Below, one piece after another: positions 20,424 through 31,790 of a stretch of 64,000 bases of DNA; within the stretch, counting starts at the first letter, position 1; each line of letters starts with the position of its first letter. The DNA is taken from positions 8,680,001 through 8,744,000 of the forward strand of contig CM065318.1 in assembly GCA_033032175.1 (NCBI GenBank), read 5' to 3'. The DNA comes from Saturnia japonica. Taxonomy: Eukaryota > Arthropoda > Insecta > Lepidoptera > Saturniidae. Both the position numbers and the translations under genes were made by a program. The notes under the pieces are model-generated. The model saw only the letters and a program-made list of their open reading frames with translations. It did not search any database and was not told where the DNA came from.

Positions 20424-20641
20424 GTGGACGTAAACATTGTAGCTGGTTCGTCAGACGTTGTTAACTCCTTTCCGGTAGTTAATGCCTCGATCATAGGCCA
20501 CCTATCGGATTCTAATATAGCTATCAAACATCGTCTCGATAAATCAAATATATTATGTGAATATGAGCTCAATCAAGTGGTTCAAAAGTTAAAAGATCAC
20601 ATTAGTGTATTAAGACGACACAATGTTTTTTATATTATACA
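20424..20641 (+). repeat. Repeat family F copy
   Basis: CGTTGTTAACTCCTTTCCGG, AGTTAATGCCTCG and GGCCACCTATCGGATTC recur at 31970-32040 (TTCCGGAAGTTAACGGCTCG, GCGCCACCTACCG), 37440-37690 and 38105-38285. The 74-codon frame over it is therefore repeat-derived, not a gene. Confidence 0.5.
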
Positions 20642-20960
20642 AGATTAGCTGTGCCCGTGAACTACAGAATGCCCGAGCGAATCGTGCTCCCCCACTCCCG
20701 GATATTTTAAAGACAATAATGCTTATTATGGGTGTTCCTTAGAAGATAGACGTATACTTTCCCAGACTCTTTTGTAGGTCTTTTTAATACCTACAATTGT
20801 TTAGTTACATAAATTTGCTATATCTCTTATGGTTTACTCAGCGTATTCCATTTAAGCGTCGAATTGATTCAACATGACCAGTTTTTTTATTTGTGCGGAA
20901 CCCTAATTCTTTTTCTAAAATAAAAGTAGCCTAAGTTACTTCCTATAAATTCAGCTAAAT
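20642..20960 (-). mobile_element. Helitron-like element (family G), minus strand
   Basis: TTAGCTGTGCCCGTGAACTA, CAGAATGCCCGAGCG, TTTTAAAGACAATAATGCTT, TTATGGTTTACTCAGCGTA, GCGGAACCCTAATTC and TAGCCTAAGTTACTTCC match 46533-46830 and 53036-53425. The others begin with an intact CTAG. Here the terminal CTAG has decayed. Confidence 0.55.
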
Positions 20961-21169
20961 TTCATATGCATTTAGTAAAAAGCTGTTATTTTGACATTAC
21001 AAATTGACACTTCAATTTTATGAATTGTATAGATTTAACTACTGTGCAAACTTTGTTTCTATTCAGAACATGATATGTATAATTAGATGGCTAATTATCT
21101 GAATAATTAACATAGTTGTAGGGTAATTATTCTAAGATCAAGCTTGATGGGTCAAGTCAAATAATATCT
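20961..21169. other. AT-rich, nothing seen
   Basis: No coding or repeat signal. Confidence 0.3.
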
Positions 21170-21310
21170 GGGCGACCGAGCTGTATCTAGGAAAACTTGG
21201 AATGTAAAATATTATATAAAAGCAAAGTTTCATCGAAATCATTCGAGCCGTTTTCAAGAAACCAATTACATATAATATATATACAAGAATTGCTCACTTT
21301 ATATAATAAG
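21170..21310 (+). mobile_element. Repeat family E copy
   Basis: GGGCGACCGAGCTGTATCTA, ACTTGGAATGTAAAAT, AGCCGTTTTCAAGAAACCAA and CAAGAATTGCTCACTTTATA. Confidence 0.6.
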
Positions 21311-21399
21311 ATTACAGTTGATATAAGTTGGAAAGCCTATTTTTCTCAGTTACGCTTTGATACCAGGCAAGCGTAGGCAATTTTTTAGTACTAGATCGT

Positions 21400-21645
21400 G
21401 AATACGTGAAACATCGTGTTGCTACCATAACATGGTAGTAGGGGTTTTTCTAATACATTCCTAGCTAGCTTAACTACCACCTTCAAGTTGAAAATCTGTC
21501 GCCAGAAAAATAGGTGTGTTCCGGTAGCTGCACTTAAGAGCCGGTTTTCCACTAGGCTTAGCGTGTTACCATCTTGGGCCACATCGTAATTTAAGTTCAG
21601 GTGGGATTTTTGTCCTAACAGCTAAACCTATAACGCTAAACTTTC
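21400..21645 (+). mobile_element. SINE family C copy
   Basis: Contains GGGGTTTTTCTAATACATTC, TTGAAAATCTGTCGCC, GTAGCTGCACTTAAGAGCC, CACTAGGCTTAGCGTGTTAC and TTGGGCCACATCG. The tRNA-like head is missing. Confidence 0.65.
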
Positions 21646-21996
21646 AAAAAATATTTTAATTGTTATGATTACGTAACTTACAAAATTTATCATTCAGTAG
21701 GCACATTAATGCCTTCGTAGTTACAAGTTCCACTTTTCTAATAACACATAGTTAAAGATAATAATCCTAAACAAGTTCTCCCGGTGATATTATTTTAGTC
21801 CGTATTCCACAAACTAGGTTTGCAACTATCAATTATTTACAACTTAAATTACATATCACTTCAATAGGTATTATTGTGTGATTTGTTGTTTCAGTTTGTT
21901 TCAACTAAAAATACAATATTATCAAGCCAACTAGCGGAATGAGTGGGATTTTTTTTAATACAAAACAATTTTTAAACAGCCAACTTTAACAATAAC

Positions 21997-22147
21997 TGCC
22001 TTGTTAGTCTAGTGGACGTAAGAGCGACTGCTATGAGCGAGGTCCTTGGTTCGAATCCCAGGTCGAGCAAAGTGTAATTGGGTTTTTCCTATGAAATTCT
22101 CAGTAGCAGCTCGGAGTTTGGCTTCGTGCCCGAATAATGACAATAGG
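21997..22147 (+). mobile_element. SINE family A head, 5' part of a chimera
   Basis: A-box-like TAGTCTAGTGG, B-box TGGTTCGAATCCCAGG, then GGGTTTTTCCTATGAAATTC and GCAGCTCGGAGTTTGG match 40077-40296. At about 22144-22150 (GACAATAGGTGGTG) the sequence switches from the SINE body into family B. Confidence 0.75.
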
Positions 22148-22392
22148 TGGTGTTTTGCGGGATATAGTTTGGTTATTGCTCTTAAGTGAAGTGGATTGTA
22201 AATATTAACTGAAAGCATGCATTTTGAAATGTCACAAAAACTCCCTAGATCGTTATAACAAGGGAACCACCATCTTGTTAGATGTCACTTTGAATACAAA
22301 ATACCTACTAGTAGGTTACTACTACGAAGACTTAAAAACATTGACACTGGCAAGTGATTTTTTCCGCGCCAAAACAAGCAGAAGAAGAAGAC
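22148..22392 (+). mobile_element. Family B repeat, 3' part of the chimera
   Basis: TTTTGCGGGATATAGTTTGG, AAGTGAAGTGGATTG, GAAAGCATGCATTTTGAAAT, AACAAGGGAACCACCATC and CGCGCCAAAACAAG, ending in (GAA)n. Minus-strand members: 26692-27020, 48490-48800 and the split copy 51165-51293 / 52335-52480. Confidence 0.75.
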
Positions 22393-22614
22393 ATGGTATA
22401 TACATTCGAATTTAGAACCTCTTCCTTTTTTGGAAATGGGTTAAACCCCGATTACCGAACTAAATTAATTAAATGGACATATTACTTGATATTTGATATT
22501 TATCGCAATCCATAAATAAACGAGTGATGTCTGTCACATTTGTCGGTCGTCTACTTGGCTTGGTCATTTTGTAAATATTTGTTTTAAATTTTTTTTATAC
22601 AACTAAGGTAACAA

Positions 22615-22760
22615 ACAAGTTAACGGACCACCTGATGGTAAGCGGTTATGGTAGCCTATGGACGCTAGTAACAACACAGGCATCACAAGCGCGTTGCCGA
22701 CCCTGAACCCTCCTTTTCCAAGGAACTCTGGAAACCCTACTCATTACTGGAATACAACAC
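22615..22760 (+). mobile_element. Repeat family D copy
   Basis: ACAAACAAGTTAACGGACCA, CCTGATGGTAAGCGG, GCCTATGGACGCTAG, ATCACAAGCGCGTTGCCG. Confidence 0.6.
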
Positions 22761-23498
22761 AAATTTATTTAGCTGCGGTCTTCTGTAGGGTGGAGATCTT
22801 TCACCACTCGTTGGTGGATTATTTATTAAATGAATAAGAAAACGGTCGGACTTCTTGCATCTCTTCATTGTTGAGGAACACTAAAAAATTTCAATTCGTA
22901 AAATATATACATTTTTATTTTTATCTAAAGTACAAATGCAAAATATCGCTATTGTTATTTTTTTTTGTCGGATGTACTGCAGGAATACAACGAAGGGTTG
23001 GTTAGTTGGGATTTTCTATAGGGTGGATGTATTATAACCAGTCGGGCTGCCCTAAGAAAAGAAAAAATTCCAAAGAGATTCCAAATAGAAATACAACTAG
23101 TTGGATGATAAAGGTCGTAACTATTTGATCTTTCTAATATGTTGATCCCGAGTCGCGACATTTGCAACATCAGTCGTTTACTCAGCTCATAAATTAATCT
23201 TATACTTTATTATGTATATTTAATGTCAAGTATAACGGCTATCATAAAATAGGATCAGGGGCCATCCTTCGACACTGTCTTTATACGTTGTAAATAATTA
23301 TATACTATATATAAACGGTTTAAAGTTAACAAGTATTTTACTACGGCTTAATACCAATGGCTCCTTGTCATATTCCACGGAAAAATACAGTTATTTGTAA
23401 GGGGATTTATTACCGTGAGATAGAAATATTTCATGCGTTTTTTTACGTTTTACTGGGGTACATATTTTGGCCCTGAACTCCAATTACACTATATTTTA
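22761..23498. other. No supported gene
   Basis: 22761-22850 may continue the family D element. The remainder is AT-rich with no signal. Confidence 0.3.
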
Positions 23499-23820
23499 CT
23501 AGCTAGGCTTGCTAATTCGTCCGCGTGGTATTTTATGTAAGAAACAGCAATTAACAAAAAAGCAGATATGCAGGTGTACTGAAGTTATACATCGATGCTT
23601 TTGTAAATGTCCCTGGTTTTTGAGACGCAACATGGTACTCAAGGGTGTAGCAGTCAGTCGTTCCTCACGCTCTTCACTAATTTCAATCAATCGATATTCT
23701 GGTATGAGTCTCCACTGTGAATTTAACCTACTAGGTACGTTGTTTCCTACAGGTTTCTGGGGCATGTCATTTTTCTTAATATCATGTTCAGCTGCGAGTC
23801 TGACCTGACGATTACATCAA
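23499..23820 (-). other. Open reading frame inside the Helitron, function unknown
   Basis: The frame is open from about 23820 to the TAG overlapping the Helitron end. It reads VRLAAEHDIKKNDMPQKPVG, NNVPSRLNSQWRLIPEYRLI, EISEEREERLTATPLSTMLR, LKNQGHLQKHR, then Helitron-derived codons. The charged, low-AT middle (roughly 23590-23790) looks like protein-coding sequence. Helitrons are known to pick up host exons, so capture is the leading inference. I do not recognise the protein. Confidence 0.35.
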
Positions 23821-23906
23821 AATTCATCGAAATTGTTTCAGCGGCTTAGGAGTGAAAACATAACAGAGTAACAGAGTTACTTCTGCATCTAAAATACTAG
23901 TATGGA
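23499..23906 (-). mobile_element. Short Helitron with unidentified coding-like insert
   Basis: The 5' end on the minus strand is TCCATACTAGTATTTTAGAT, followed by AAGTAACTCTGTTACTCTG and CTAAGCCGCTGAAAC, a common Helitron start. The 3' end reads CACGCGGACGAATTAGCAAG, then CCTAGCTAG followed by T. It sits between A (5') and T (3') as Helitrons do. Between about 23575 and 23800 is sequence not typical of Helitron interiors. Confidence 0.65.
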
Positions 23907-26691
23907 TATAAAAATAGAGAAATAAATTTTGAATTAAGCTGGAATAAGATAAATGAGACTAACTGAAAAATTAACATAAATGTAAAAAAACTTGGAGTGC
24001 AGTGTACATGCATATCTGTAATAACTTTAAAGGTACAGTAGTGTCATTATAAAAACGTAGGTAAGTAGAAATCACCATATGCTTTTTAATACCAATTTTT
24101 TATCGGTTAATCACTTTATTGTTATTTTTCATTTTTTGTTTCATATTGCTATGAAAGGGGATTTTTAAATAATATAATTAAAAAAAAAAAATCATAGTTA
24201 AATCGTGTTATCGTTGGCTTTAATACATGTGCAAAATTCCAAATTATTCAGACTTGTGGAAGTGGATGATAATTTAATGAAATGATTCCATTATTCATAG
24301 ATGCAATAGTTACAAGTTAAGCCAATAAAGGGGTGTTACCGTAAACTATATCATTTACCTATAACTGATAACTAATAGCATCTATTCTCGTTTCATTTGC
24401 TCACGTGACAACATATATTTGTCATTACTTACTATCTAACTAAAAAATTTGTATTAAGTGATTTTAAATTAAGTTGAAGTTTTGTATTTCAATATTTTAA
24501 TAAAAATTAGGTACCTTAGGTATGGTTCTGGAACCACACTTAAAATTAATAAAGTGATTGCTCTTAACTCTGTATCTAGTATATAGTGCATTAACCTCAG
24601 TCTGAGGTATATTTTTTTCCAGTATTAATAATCCTTTTTGCCCTTTTCAAGTAATCTTCGCATAACAAATAAAAATATTTTCTATTTCGTATTATTTGTC
24701 AACGCACTATGCATTACAATAAATCACTGACCTGAAAAATATATCAGCTTTATATTTAATAGAAAACACTCATATTTGCCGATTATTGATAACCCTAACA
24801 ACCTCTTTGTTCATTTTCTCACAAAAGCAATATAAAATCAGTCATACAATAAAGAGAAATGCCGATTTCCCACTGATTCATAACTTGTGTGAGAACCACC
24901 CGGTGTATCCTATTAGCAATTAATTAAATAGGTGTTTGTGAAGTACTTCGATTGTATGTATAACTATAATGTATTATCAACATCTACCTTTACTTCTATC
25001 GGGTCAAATAGATTAATATTAGAAGCATCTACGAACTATTTGTAGCAAAGAGTAAATATTTCCAGAACGTAAGCCGAACTATGCGTATACTTATTCATAA
25101 TCTTATTACTTACATAAATATATTTTTTTGTTTAAAGAGCTGAGTTTTAAACGAATAATAGTTTAAAAAAGAAAGAATTTCTGATTAAAATAATTCAAAA
25201 AATGTAAATTACATATGTCGTTTTGTTTTATTTACAATAATCATATAATTTTCTAAGGACACAGCAAAAAGCACTTCAATTTAATTTAATTCAATTTAAA
25301 AGAAAAAAAAGGAGTTTTAGAATCATATGTTGTATAGTTCTACGCATTCTGAGTTAACCACATAGCCATTACTATACAAAGGTAATACAGGCAATATATC
25401 CTACCGCAAATACCGTAGCATTAGCCACATCGGTGTGCGCACGCGATCGATGTCATACCGGAGAGACGCGGCGCATTGGGATGAGACCTGCACCTACAAA
25501 CCAATATTCGTTCCCCACAATAATTCTTTAAAAACAAAATTATTATTTTAACGTATTGTCGTTCGTTCTCCTCAAATTGATCACTTGGAGGTTATGTCGA
25601 TTTCTATAATCTATTAAATTCTTTTTTGAAGCTACTAAGGCGAAAAACATAACAACCCTATTATTGAATAATATACCTGTGTTTTCATAATGAAAAACTT
25701 TCAGTCGATTGTTAAAACTGATTTCCTTGGTTCATTCTCCGTCCAATATAAGTTCATGGAACAGCTTGGTAAAAAACACACTAGATCGAATCTGAGATCT
25801 ATTTTGAAAGTTTTTTGATTTTCTCTATACAACTATTCAACTCCAGTGTGTATTTGACTGATAGCGCAAAACTATCATCGAATAATAAATCACAGGTAAA
25901 AGAGAAAAAATATCTCCCCAGTTCCTACAGTAAGATGTTCGTTCATACGCTCGAAAATTCTATGGGCATTCTAATTTTCCGTATTCAAGATAAATTTAAT
26001 CACAAATAAAATGTCAATAATTATTATGTAATCTGTAAATAAAATATTTTACACTGATTTTCACTAAACTTTACTCATGTAAACAACAAATATTTAGAAT
26101 CCATAATATTTCCTTATATTTTATTGTAGTGGAAAACCATCAATACACAAATATAATATATTAAAGTTTCGTCAATACGCGTAATTAGTATTTAAAATGA
26201 TATAATAACTACTAACTATATACTAACGTATTATGTATTAATAAGGTATATGAACACCAATTAAGAAGAGTAAATATTCACATCACGAACGACAACTACA
26301 TAAACACATCAATCAAATACTTCAACAGCGAACAACGTGCTTAGAAATAATGCGTAACGGATGATATCTCAGAAACACAGTGGATGGCGTGTGCCCAGTT
26401 CTGCGGTATGCGGTTTTTCACATTACCCATCTATTCGATAGACAATAATCGGCCACAGGGGCAACTCTGTCACTTTTAACTATTAGCTGTGAAGGAAATG
26501 GCTATCAGAGTAACAACGGTAGTAGCATACTGCATACTTATAGTTATTACATACTAGTCCATAGTAATCAGCATGAAGAATTCCAAGTTTGTAAGTCTGA
26601 GTGCTTTACATAGTAAAAAAATCATCCTGAGAATTTATGAATTCTATTTTCTCATAACGAAGTTACTATTATTTTTAATTAGTGCCTCTTC
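23907..26691. other. Long AT-rich stretch, no supported gene
   Basis: Apart from a CpG-rich patch at 25425-25500 (GTGCGCACGCGATCGATGTC, GAGACGCGGCGCATTGG) I see neither exons nor repeat families. The patch has no open frame with splice sites that I trust. Confidence 0.3.
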
Positions 26692-27020
26692 TTCTTCTTC
26701 TTCTTCCTAACTTGGCAACTGGTACTCTTTAATGAAGACCATTACTGCCATTATCGAGTGAATTATAGTGTCATATGTTATGACGATTCAGTATCCTAAC
26801 AAGATAGTGGCTCCCTTGTTAGAACTTTCTACGAAGATTTTGTGGAATCTCAAGATGAATGCTTTCAGCTTATGTTTATAATCCACTTCACATTGGCACA
26901 AAAACCAAACTATATCACGCAAAACCCCACCAATATTACGTAATATAGGGTCAAAAACCTAAGTTAATTAATTAAAAATAAAAATCACAACATGTCATTT
27001 CAAGATCCTGCCAAAAACTG
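26692..27020 (-). mobile_element. Family B repeat copy
   Basis: Begins on the plus strand with (TTC)n, then GGCTCCCTTGTTAGAAC, ATAATCCACTTCAC, CAAACTATATCACGCAAAAC, TAATATAGGGTCAAAAACCT and AAGATCCTGCCAAAAACTG. Confidence 0.7.
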
Positions 27021-27227
27021 CAATTATTACCTCGATTAGAATTTAATCAATCGGTCATATAAAAGGCGTCAAGTTATTTAGGCAAACGTGAATTCTAGCT
27101 AGAAGAATATACTTTACGAGTAAAGCACTAAGCTCGCCAGTGTACATATTATAAAGGTGGAATAAAAACTATTAATTCATTAAAGTAATGCACAGAGGTA
27201 CAGTAGTAGGTCATTCGCAATATAATT

Positions 27228-27420
27228 CAGTGGTAGCGTTTTTAGACATCGCGTCTATTAATATAGATTCCAATTTAAATGGGCCTGAGCTTTTGTTGAA
27301 GAAAATCATAATTTAACCATTATCGTAGGTAGGCGTACTGTGTTACCATCTTAGGCCACATTGTCACTTAAAATCAGGTGAGATTATAGTCAAACACAAA
27401 AACATATAAAGAATATTTTT
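27228..27420 (+). mobile_element. SINE family C copy, internally deleted
   Basis: Head GGTAGCGTTTTTAGACATCG, GGGCCTGAGCTTTTGTTGAA, then a jump to GTGTTACCATCTTAGGCCAC and CACTTAAAATCAGGTGAG. Confidence 0.55.
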
Positions 27421-29457
27421 TTAAATCTGAAACAAGTTGTCATACTATATGTTCCTTACATAACTACACTACATCAATTATAAAAAAAAAACGATTATTT
27501 CGGAACCATATTCTCGTAGGTATAAACTCAATAAAGATCTTCAACAACATTTACCATTTATTGTGTTCTTTTTAACAAAACAAAGTCCATTCTCTTTCCC
27601 AACACCATCTCACTACGGCCGTGAGTTGCAAATATCCTCTTTGTATCAGTTAACATTCGATCAGGTAGGTCATTGAAAAGTATTGGAGGTCAAATATCAT
27701 TCCATAAGGCACACTTACATACTTTCGCGTTTTAATGATTGTTCTCTAATAATGAAATCATCGTAATGGATCTCCGATTAACGTTTGATTAACAAGAATG
27801 ATAAATCAAACGACGCGACCCGAAGGTTTGTTAGCTTTTTGACAGGTGCAAATGTAGGATTTTTAATATTAAATTTATTTACGTATATCGTAGGTAGGCA
27901 CATTTATTTTGAGTTATAAGTTCAATGACAGTGTTCTGGAAGTTGAGAGATTAGATCACACTTTTTTGAGTTTTCTTTTTAATTTATACTTAATGTATTT
28001 TTGAAATGTGTCTACGGATCGAGCAACTTTTTTCGCATGATACGTATACCCGATGGATGAAATTATGTTTTTCACAATACTTTACACCCTTCGGGTAATC
28101 ACCAAAATTTAATAAAATTTGATATATTTTTCAAACTTAATGTTGTACCTACTGTGTACATTACTAAGGTACCTTACCTTTACCTTGTACTTATTGCATT
28201 ATTAAAATAATTAAATATTCAATGAACATGTATTATTCGGAAAAGCAACGCCACTTTCAGAGTTTTTTAAAACAAATGCGTTGAATTAGGCTTGGACAAA
28301 ATAGCTTAATTAGCCCCATGTTAAATGTCTCACCGTTAATAATACACTCCATTAAGGAATAAAATAACGATGATTAGACATGAATATCATAAATTATTAT
28401 CTCCTTAAATAACATGCTAAGAACTCCGCGACTTTTATTAACAATTCCTACAATAAAGTTTTTGCAATAATTTTGATTATGATTCATTTACACGGGGACT
28501 CTCTTATGAAACGTTTATTGGTTATTAGGTTAATGATATTATAGTTTGCACCGCTGTTAGATATACTATATATTACATTGATAAAAAAAAATTCAGAATG
28601 TCTTGTGAACTCTATATTCCATATATTTAATCTCCTACAGCATATTTTTTTTTTCAAAATAAGTGTTATGTTTAATTTATTGGCGTTTCTTGACTAATAA
28701 TAATAATGCACTTTTAAAATTTGGATTTCGTGCTATGAAACCATATTTATACAATCATATTAGGCGTAGGTGATAATAAAAAAATCGCACTTCTTACAAC
28801 AACAAAAAAAAAATTATAATATTTATATATTTTCTATGTTATATGTAATAACTTCTTTAAATATAATTCTACAGTAAACTGAGTAACAATTCGCATCATT
28901 TCGTGTCCTCAATGATCAAAATAGTATAGTAACCTACTGATTATCTTATTGAATTCGGCCCAATCTGTTCCATATACATAACATATAGGTACCATCACAG
29001 TTCATAAAACCAACCAAAAATTACATCTGTATAGTACAGATATTCCAAATAAAACAGACCTACTCAGCTTGGATAAAACTGGTAGAACCCAAACATTTGG
29101 CCGTAATAAGATAAAATCCCTGATTAAGAATACAAAACAATAACCCATTGCCACTTCATTTTCAACCACAGACTCTGACTATACGATCTGGTGATAATAC
29201 ATGTAAAAAAATTACGATTGGAGTTCAAGCCATTATTTCTTACTAGCTCCTAGTATATATACTCAATCATACATAGGTACATATTATTATTAATATACAT
29301 ATAAAGTATATAATAAAGAAGATGCCTGAAATTTATGTACGCCCTTAGAAGTTATTAACGCATGTTATGTGACACTTAACTTTGAGTGTGAATATCTTCA
29401 CCACAATAAAAGAAAAGGTTTAGCAATCAACTTCATGGTGTTCACTTTTTATACATT
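27421..29457. other. AT-rich, no supported gene
   Basis: Nothing beyond A/T runs. Confidence 0.3.
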
Positions 29458-29570
29458 AAAACCATGGCATGGTGGTATGACTTGAGAGCCAATCTTCCAC
29501 TAGGCTTAGCGAGCTACCATCTTGGGCCGCATCGTCACTTAAGATCAGGAGAGATGAAAAAAAAACCTTA
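29458..29570 (+). mobile_element. SINE family C fragment
   Basis: ACCATGGCATGGTGG, GACTTGAGAGCCAATC, CACTAGGCTTAGCGAGCTAC, TTGGGCCGCATCGTCAC, then an A-run. Confidence 0.6.
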
Positions 29571-29927
29571 TACGCGCGCATCTTAAAAAATAATTCTCAT
29601 AATTTTTCCATAACACGCCTAAAGAAATGTAACTTTGAAAAAAACTTTATGTAAGTTTTTCAGCTGCCAATAGCATTTATTTCTACAGCTCGCGTGCAGT
29701 GATTACATGAAATGATTTTTGCTATTACCGGTCGATCGTGCGACGGGTGAGATTGTAGCAAATTGCAAGTAAAATCACAGCTGGTGTAAGTATTTGTTGA
29801 ATGACATATGCGGTTCGTATTTCAAATCAACTTAATTAAAGTATTTAAATACAGTGCATGAATGGTGTATAAAATAACGGTTTTTGAATACTCCCAGGTT
29901 ACCTTATTTTAAATTTTAATATGTGGG

Positions 29928-30000
29928 CGACCGAGCTTTGCTCGGTGTCTTACAAAAAAAAAAACACCTACCTATCTAGGTATACTTGGAATGTAAACTT
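29928..30000 (+). mobile_element. Repeat family E fragment
   Basis: GGGCGACCGAGCTTTGCTCG, GTGTCTTAC, A-run, CTACCTATCTAGG, ACTTGGAATGTAAAC. Confidence 0.6.
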
Positions 30001-30819
30001 ACTCTAAAGTTATCACTTATCTTATAAACCTAAAATGCATAGATTTGTGTTTCTAGATTAATACATTTTTGGAGATATTTATTCTTCAATTTTATAACCT
30101 TAAAACTTAATAATGTATAATACATTTTAATTTTTTAATTTCAAATAAAAAAGTTCTTTTTAAAAGGTTAAAACTTACTTGTAAACTAGTGTATACTGAA
30201 ATATATCAAGAGTTTCAAAGCCTACAAATTTTTTTTAGATTTGTTCTGTGACGAAGCTAAATTTGGAAATAGTTTGTAGGTCTTGTTATGGACAAAAATT
30301 GTATGGTAAAATATCCTAGTTTCTAATTAATTCTTGTTTGATCTAACTATGTTTTTTATAGAAACGAGAAGACTAGAGGAATTGCCTAGAATTAGTTCAC
30401 AGCAATATGTCGTTTGCCTTGACAAAAAATATATTTTCAGAATGTCCATAAGTACATTGCACAAGATAGCTTGCCTTGAATTTTTATATATAACGGTCGA
30501 GGTGCTCCTCCGATTGTGAAGTCGCGAGAATGTTACGTACTTTCTCTGTATCAAGCGCAGCTCGAACGTAACATGACGGTGACGATGGTTCCAACACTTT
30601 TTTTTTTCTAATGGAAACGCAGACACTTTCTCACACTTGTCGTGTGTTTTACGCGACTTTTTAACGGTCTGTATGTGTAAAATTAAATGCCTATCCTTAT
30701 AAGAGATGTAAAGAGAGAATTTTCGAAGTCTATTGTTTTAAAATCTATACTAATATTATAACGCGCTTCCAGTACTAGTTAGATTTGTTTATTATTTGTA
30801 TTTTATAGCCTATTTACTG
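30001..30819. other. AT-rich, no supported gene
   Basis: Short frames on both strands at 30327-30626 lack motifs. The start of the Helitron at 30820 is not sharply defined. Confidence 0.25.
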
Positions 30820-30893
30820 AGGAAAGTTATAAGCTATGTAACTTCACGCTACGACCTTAAGGAGTGGAACAGTAACCTTGAATATCAAGCAAT

Positions 30894-30903
30894 ATGGAAA
30901 GCT
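30894..30903. repeat. 5' target duplication of the RTE insertion
   Basis: ATGGAAAGCT here recurs at 31666-31675, right after the (ATG)n tail. Confidence 0.75.
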
Positions 30904-31646
30904 ATGGATTATACAGAAGACTGAGAAGTATGCTCGATGGCCTCGACAAAGTTTCTCAACAGGTGGGCCTTAAAATGAACATGGACAAGACGAAAATCAT
31001 GTCGAATATCCATGTGGTGCCCACCCCAGTATCAGTAGGGAACTCTTGTCTAGAAGTTGTTGAAGAATATGTCTACCTGGGACAAACAGTCCAGTTAGGT
31101 AAGTCCAACTTTGAAAAAGAGGTCAGTCGACGAATCCAACTCGGCTGGGCAGCGTTCGGGAAACTGCGCGACGTCTTCTCGTCCAAAATACCTCAGTGCC
31201 TCAAGACGAAAGTCTTTGACCAGTGTGTGTTGCCAGTGATGACATACGGCACAGAGACGTGGTCGCTCACTGTGGGCCTCATAAGAAAGCTCAAGGTCGC
31301 TCAGCGAGCTATGGAGAGGGCTATGTTTGGTGTTTCTCTACGAGATCGAATCAGAAATGAGGAGATCCGTAGACAAACTAAGGTAACCGACATAGCCAAA
31401 AGGATTAGCAAGTTGAAGTGGCAGTGGGCGGGGCACATAGTTCGGAGAACTGACGGCCGTTGGGGCAGAAAGGTTCTCGAGTGGAGACCACGCACCGGAA
31501 AGCGCAGCGTAGGACGGCCCCCCACTAGATGGAAAGACGACATAATAAAGGTCGCTGGGAGCCGTTGGGTGCAGGCCGCACAAGATCGGTCGCTCTGGAT
31601 ATCTATGGGGGAGGCCTATGTTCAGCAGTGGACGTCCTGCGGCTGA
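30904..31646 (+). pseudogene. RTE reverse transcriptase C-terminal fragment
   Basis: An uninterrupted frame of about 247 codons from the LINE. Recognisable blocks: VGLKMNMDKTKIM (just downstream of where YADD would lie), VYLGQTVQ, KVFDQCVLPVMTYGTETWSL, a connection block AQRAMERAMFGVSLRDRIRN, KWQWAGHIVRRTDGRWGRKV, and RSVGRPPTRWKDDI. These are typical of insect RTE elements, often misannotated as craniofacial development protein 2-like. Endonuclease and RT catalytic core are missing through 5' truncation, so it encodes no active enzyme. The ATG at 30894 belongs to target DNA. Confidence 0.85.
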
Positions 31647-31665
31647 AATGATGATGATGATGATG
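30904..31665 (+). mobile_element. 5'-truncated RTE-clade LINE with (ATG)n tail
   Basis: 762 bp, flanked by ATGGAAAGCT target copies, ending in a seven-unit (ATG) run. It retains only the region after the RT catalytic motif. The frame is still open, so the insertion is fairly young. Confidence 0.85.
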
Positions 31666-31790
31666 ATGGAAAGCTTTAGGCACAGGAAGTGAGAGCATCA
31701 ATAGTGTACACAGGTGCGTTGGCGGCGCGGGTGCGCAAGAAAGTTGGTGAAATAAATTTAACACGGATGAAACCGTGAGGCATAGCTAGT

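Larger units (their letters stand above)
30820..31790 (+). mobile_element. Helitron interrupted by an RTE LINE
   Basis: Left part 30820-30903 (GTAACTTCACGCTACGACCT, AACAGTAACCTTGAATATCA) and right part 31666-31790 (AAATAAATTTAACACGG, GAAACCGTGAGGCATAGCTAG) together match the Helitron at 62670-62830 (-) and 54950-55202 (+). CTAG at 31787-31790 is followed by T. Confidence 0.65.

Noticed and set aside
20424..20648. 74-codon frame that looks moderately protein-like
   Set aside because: The sequence recurs in part at 31970, 37440 and 38105, so it is a repeat.
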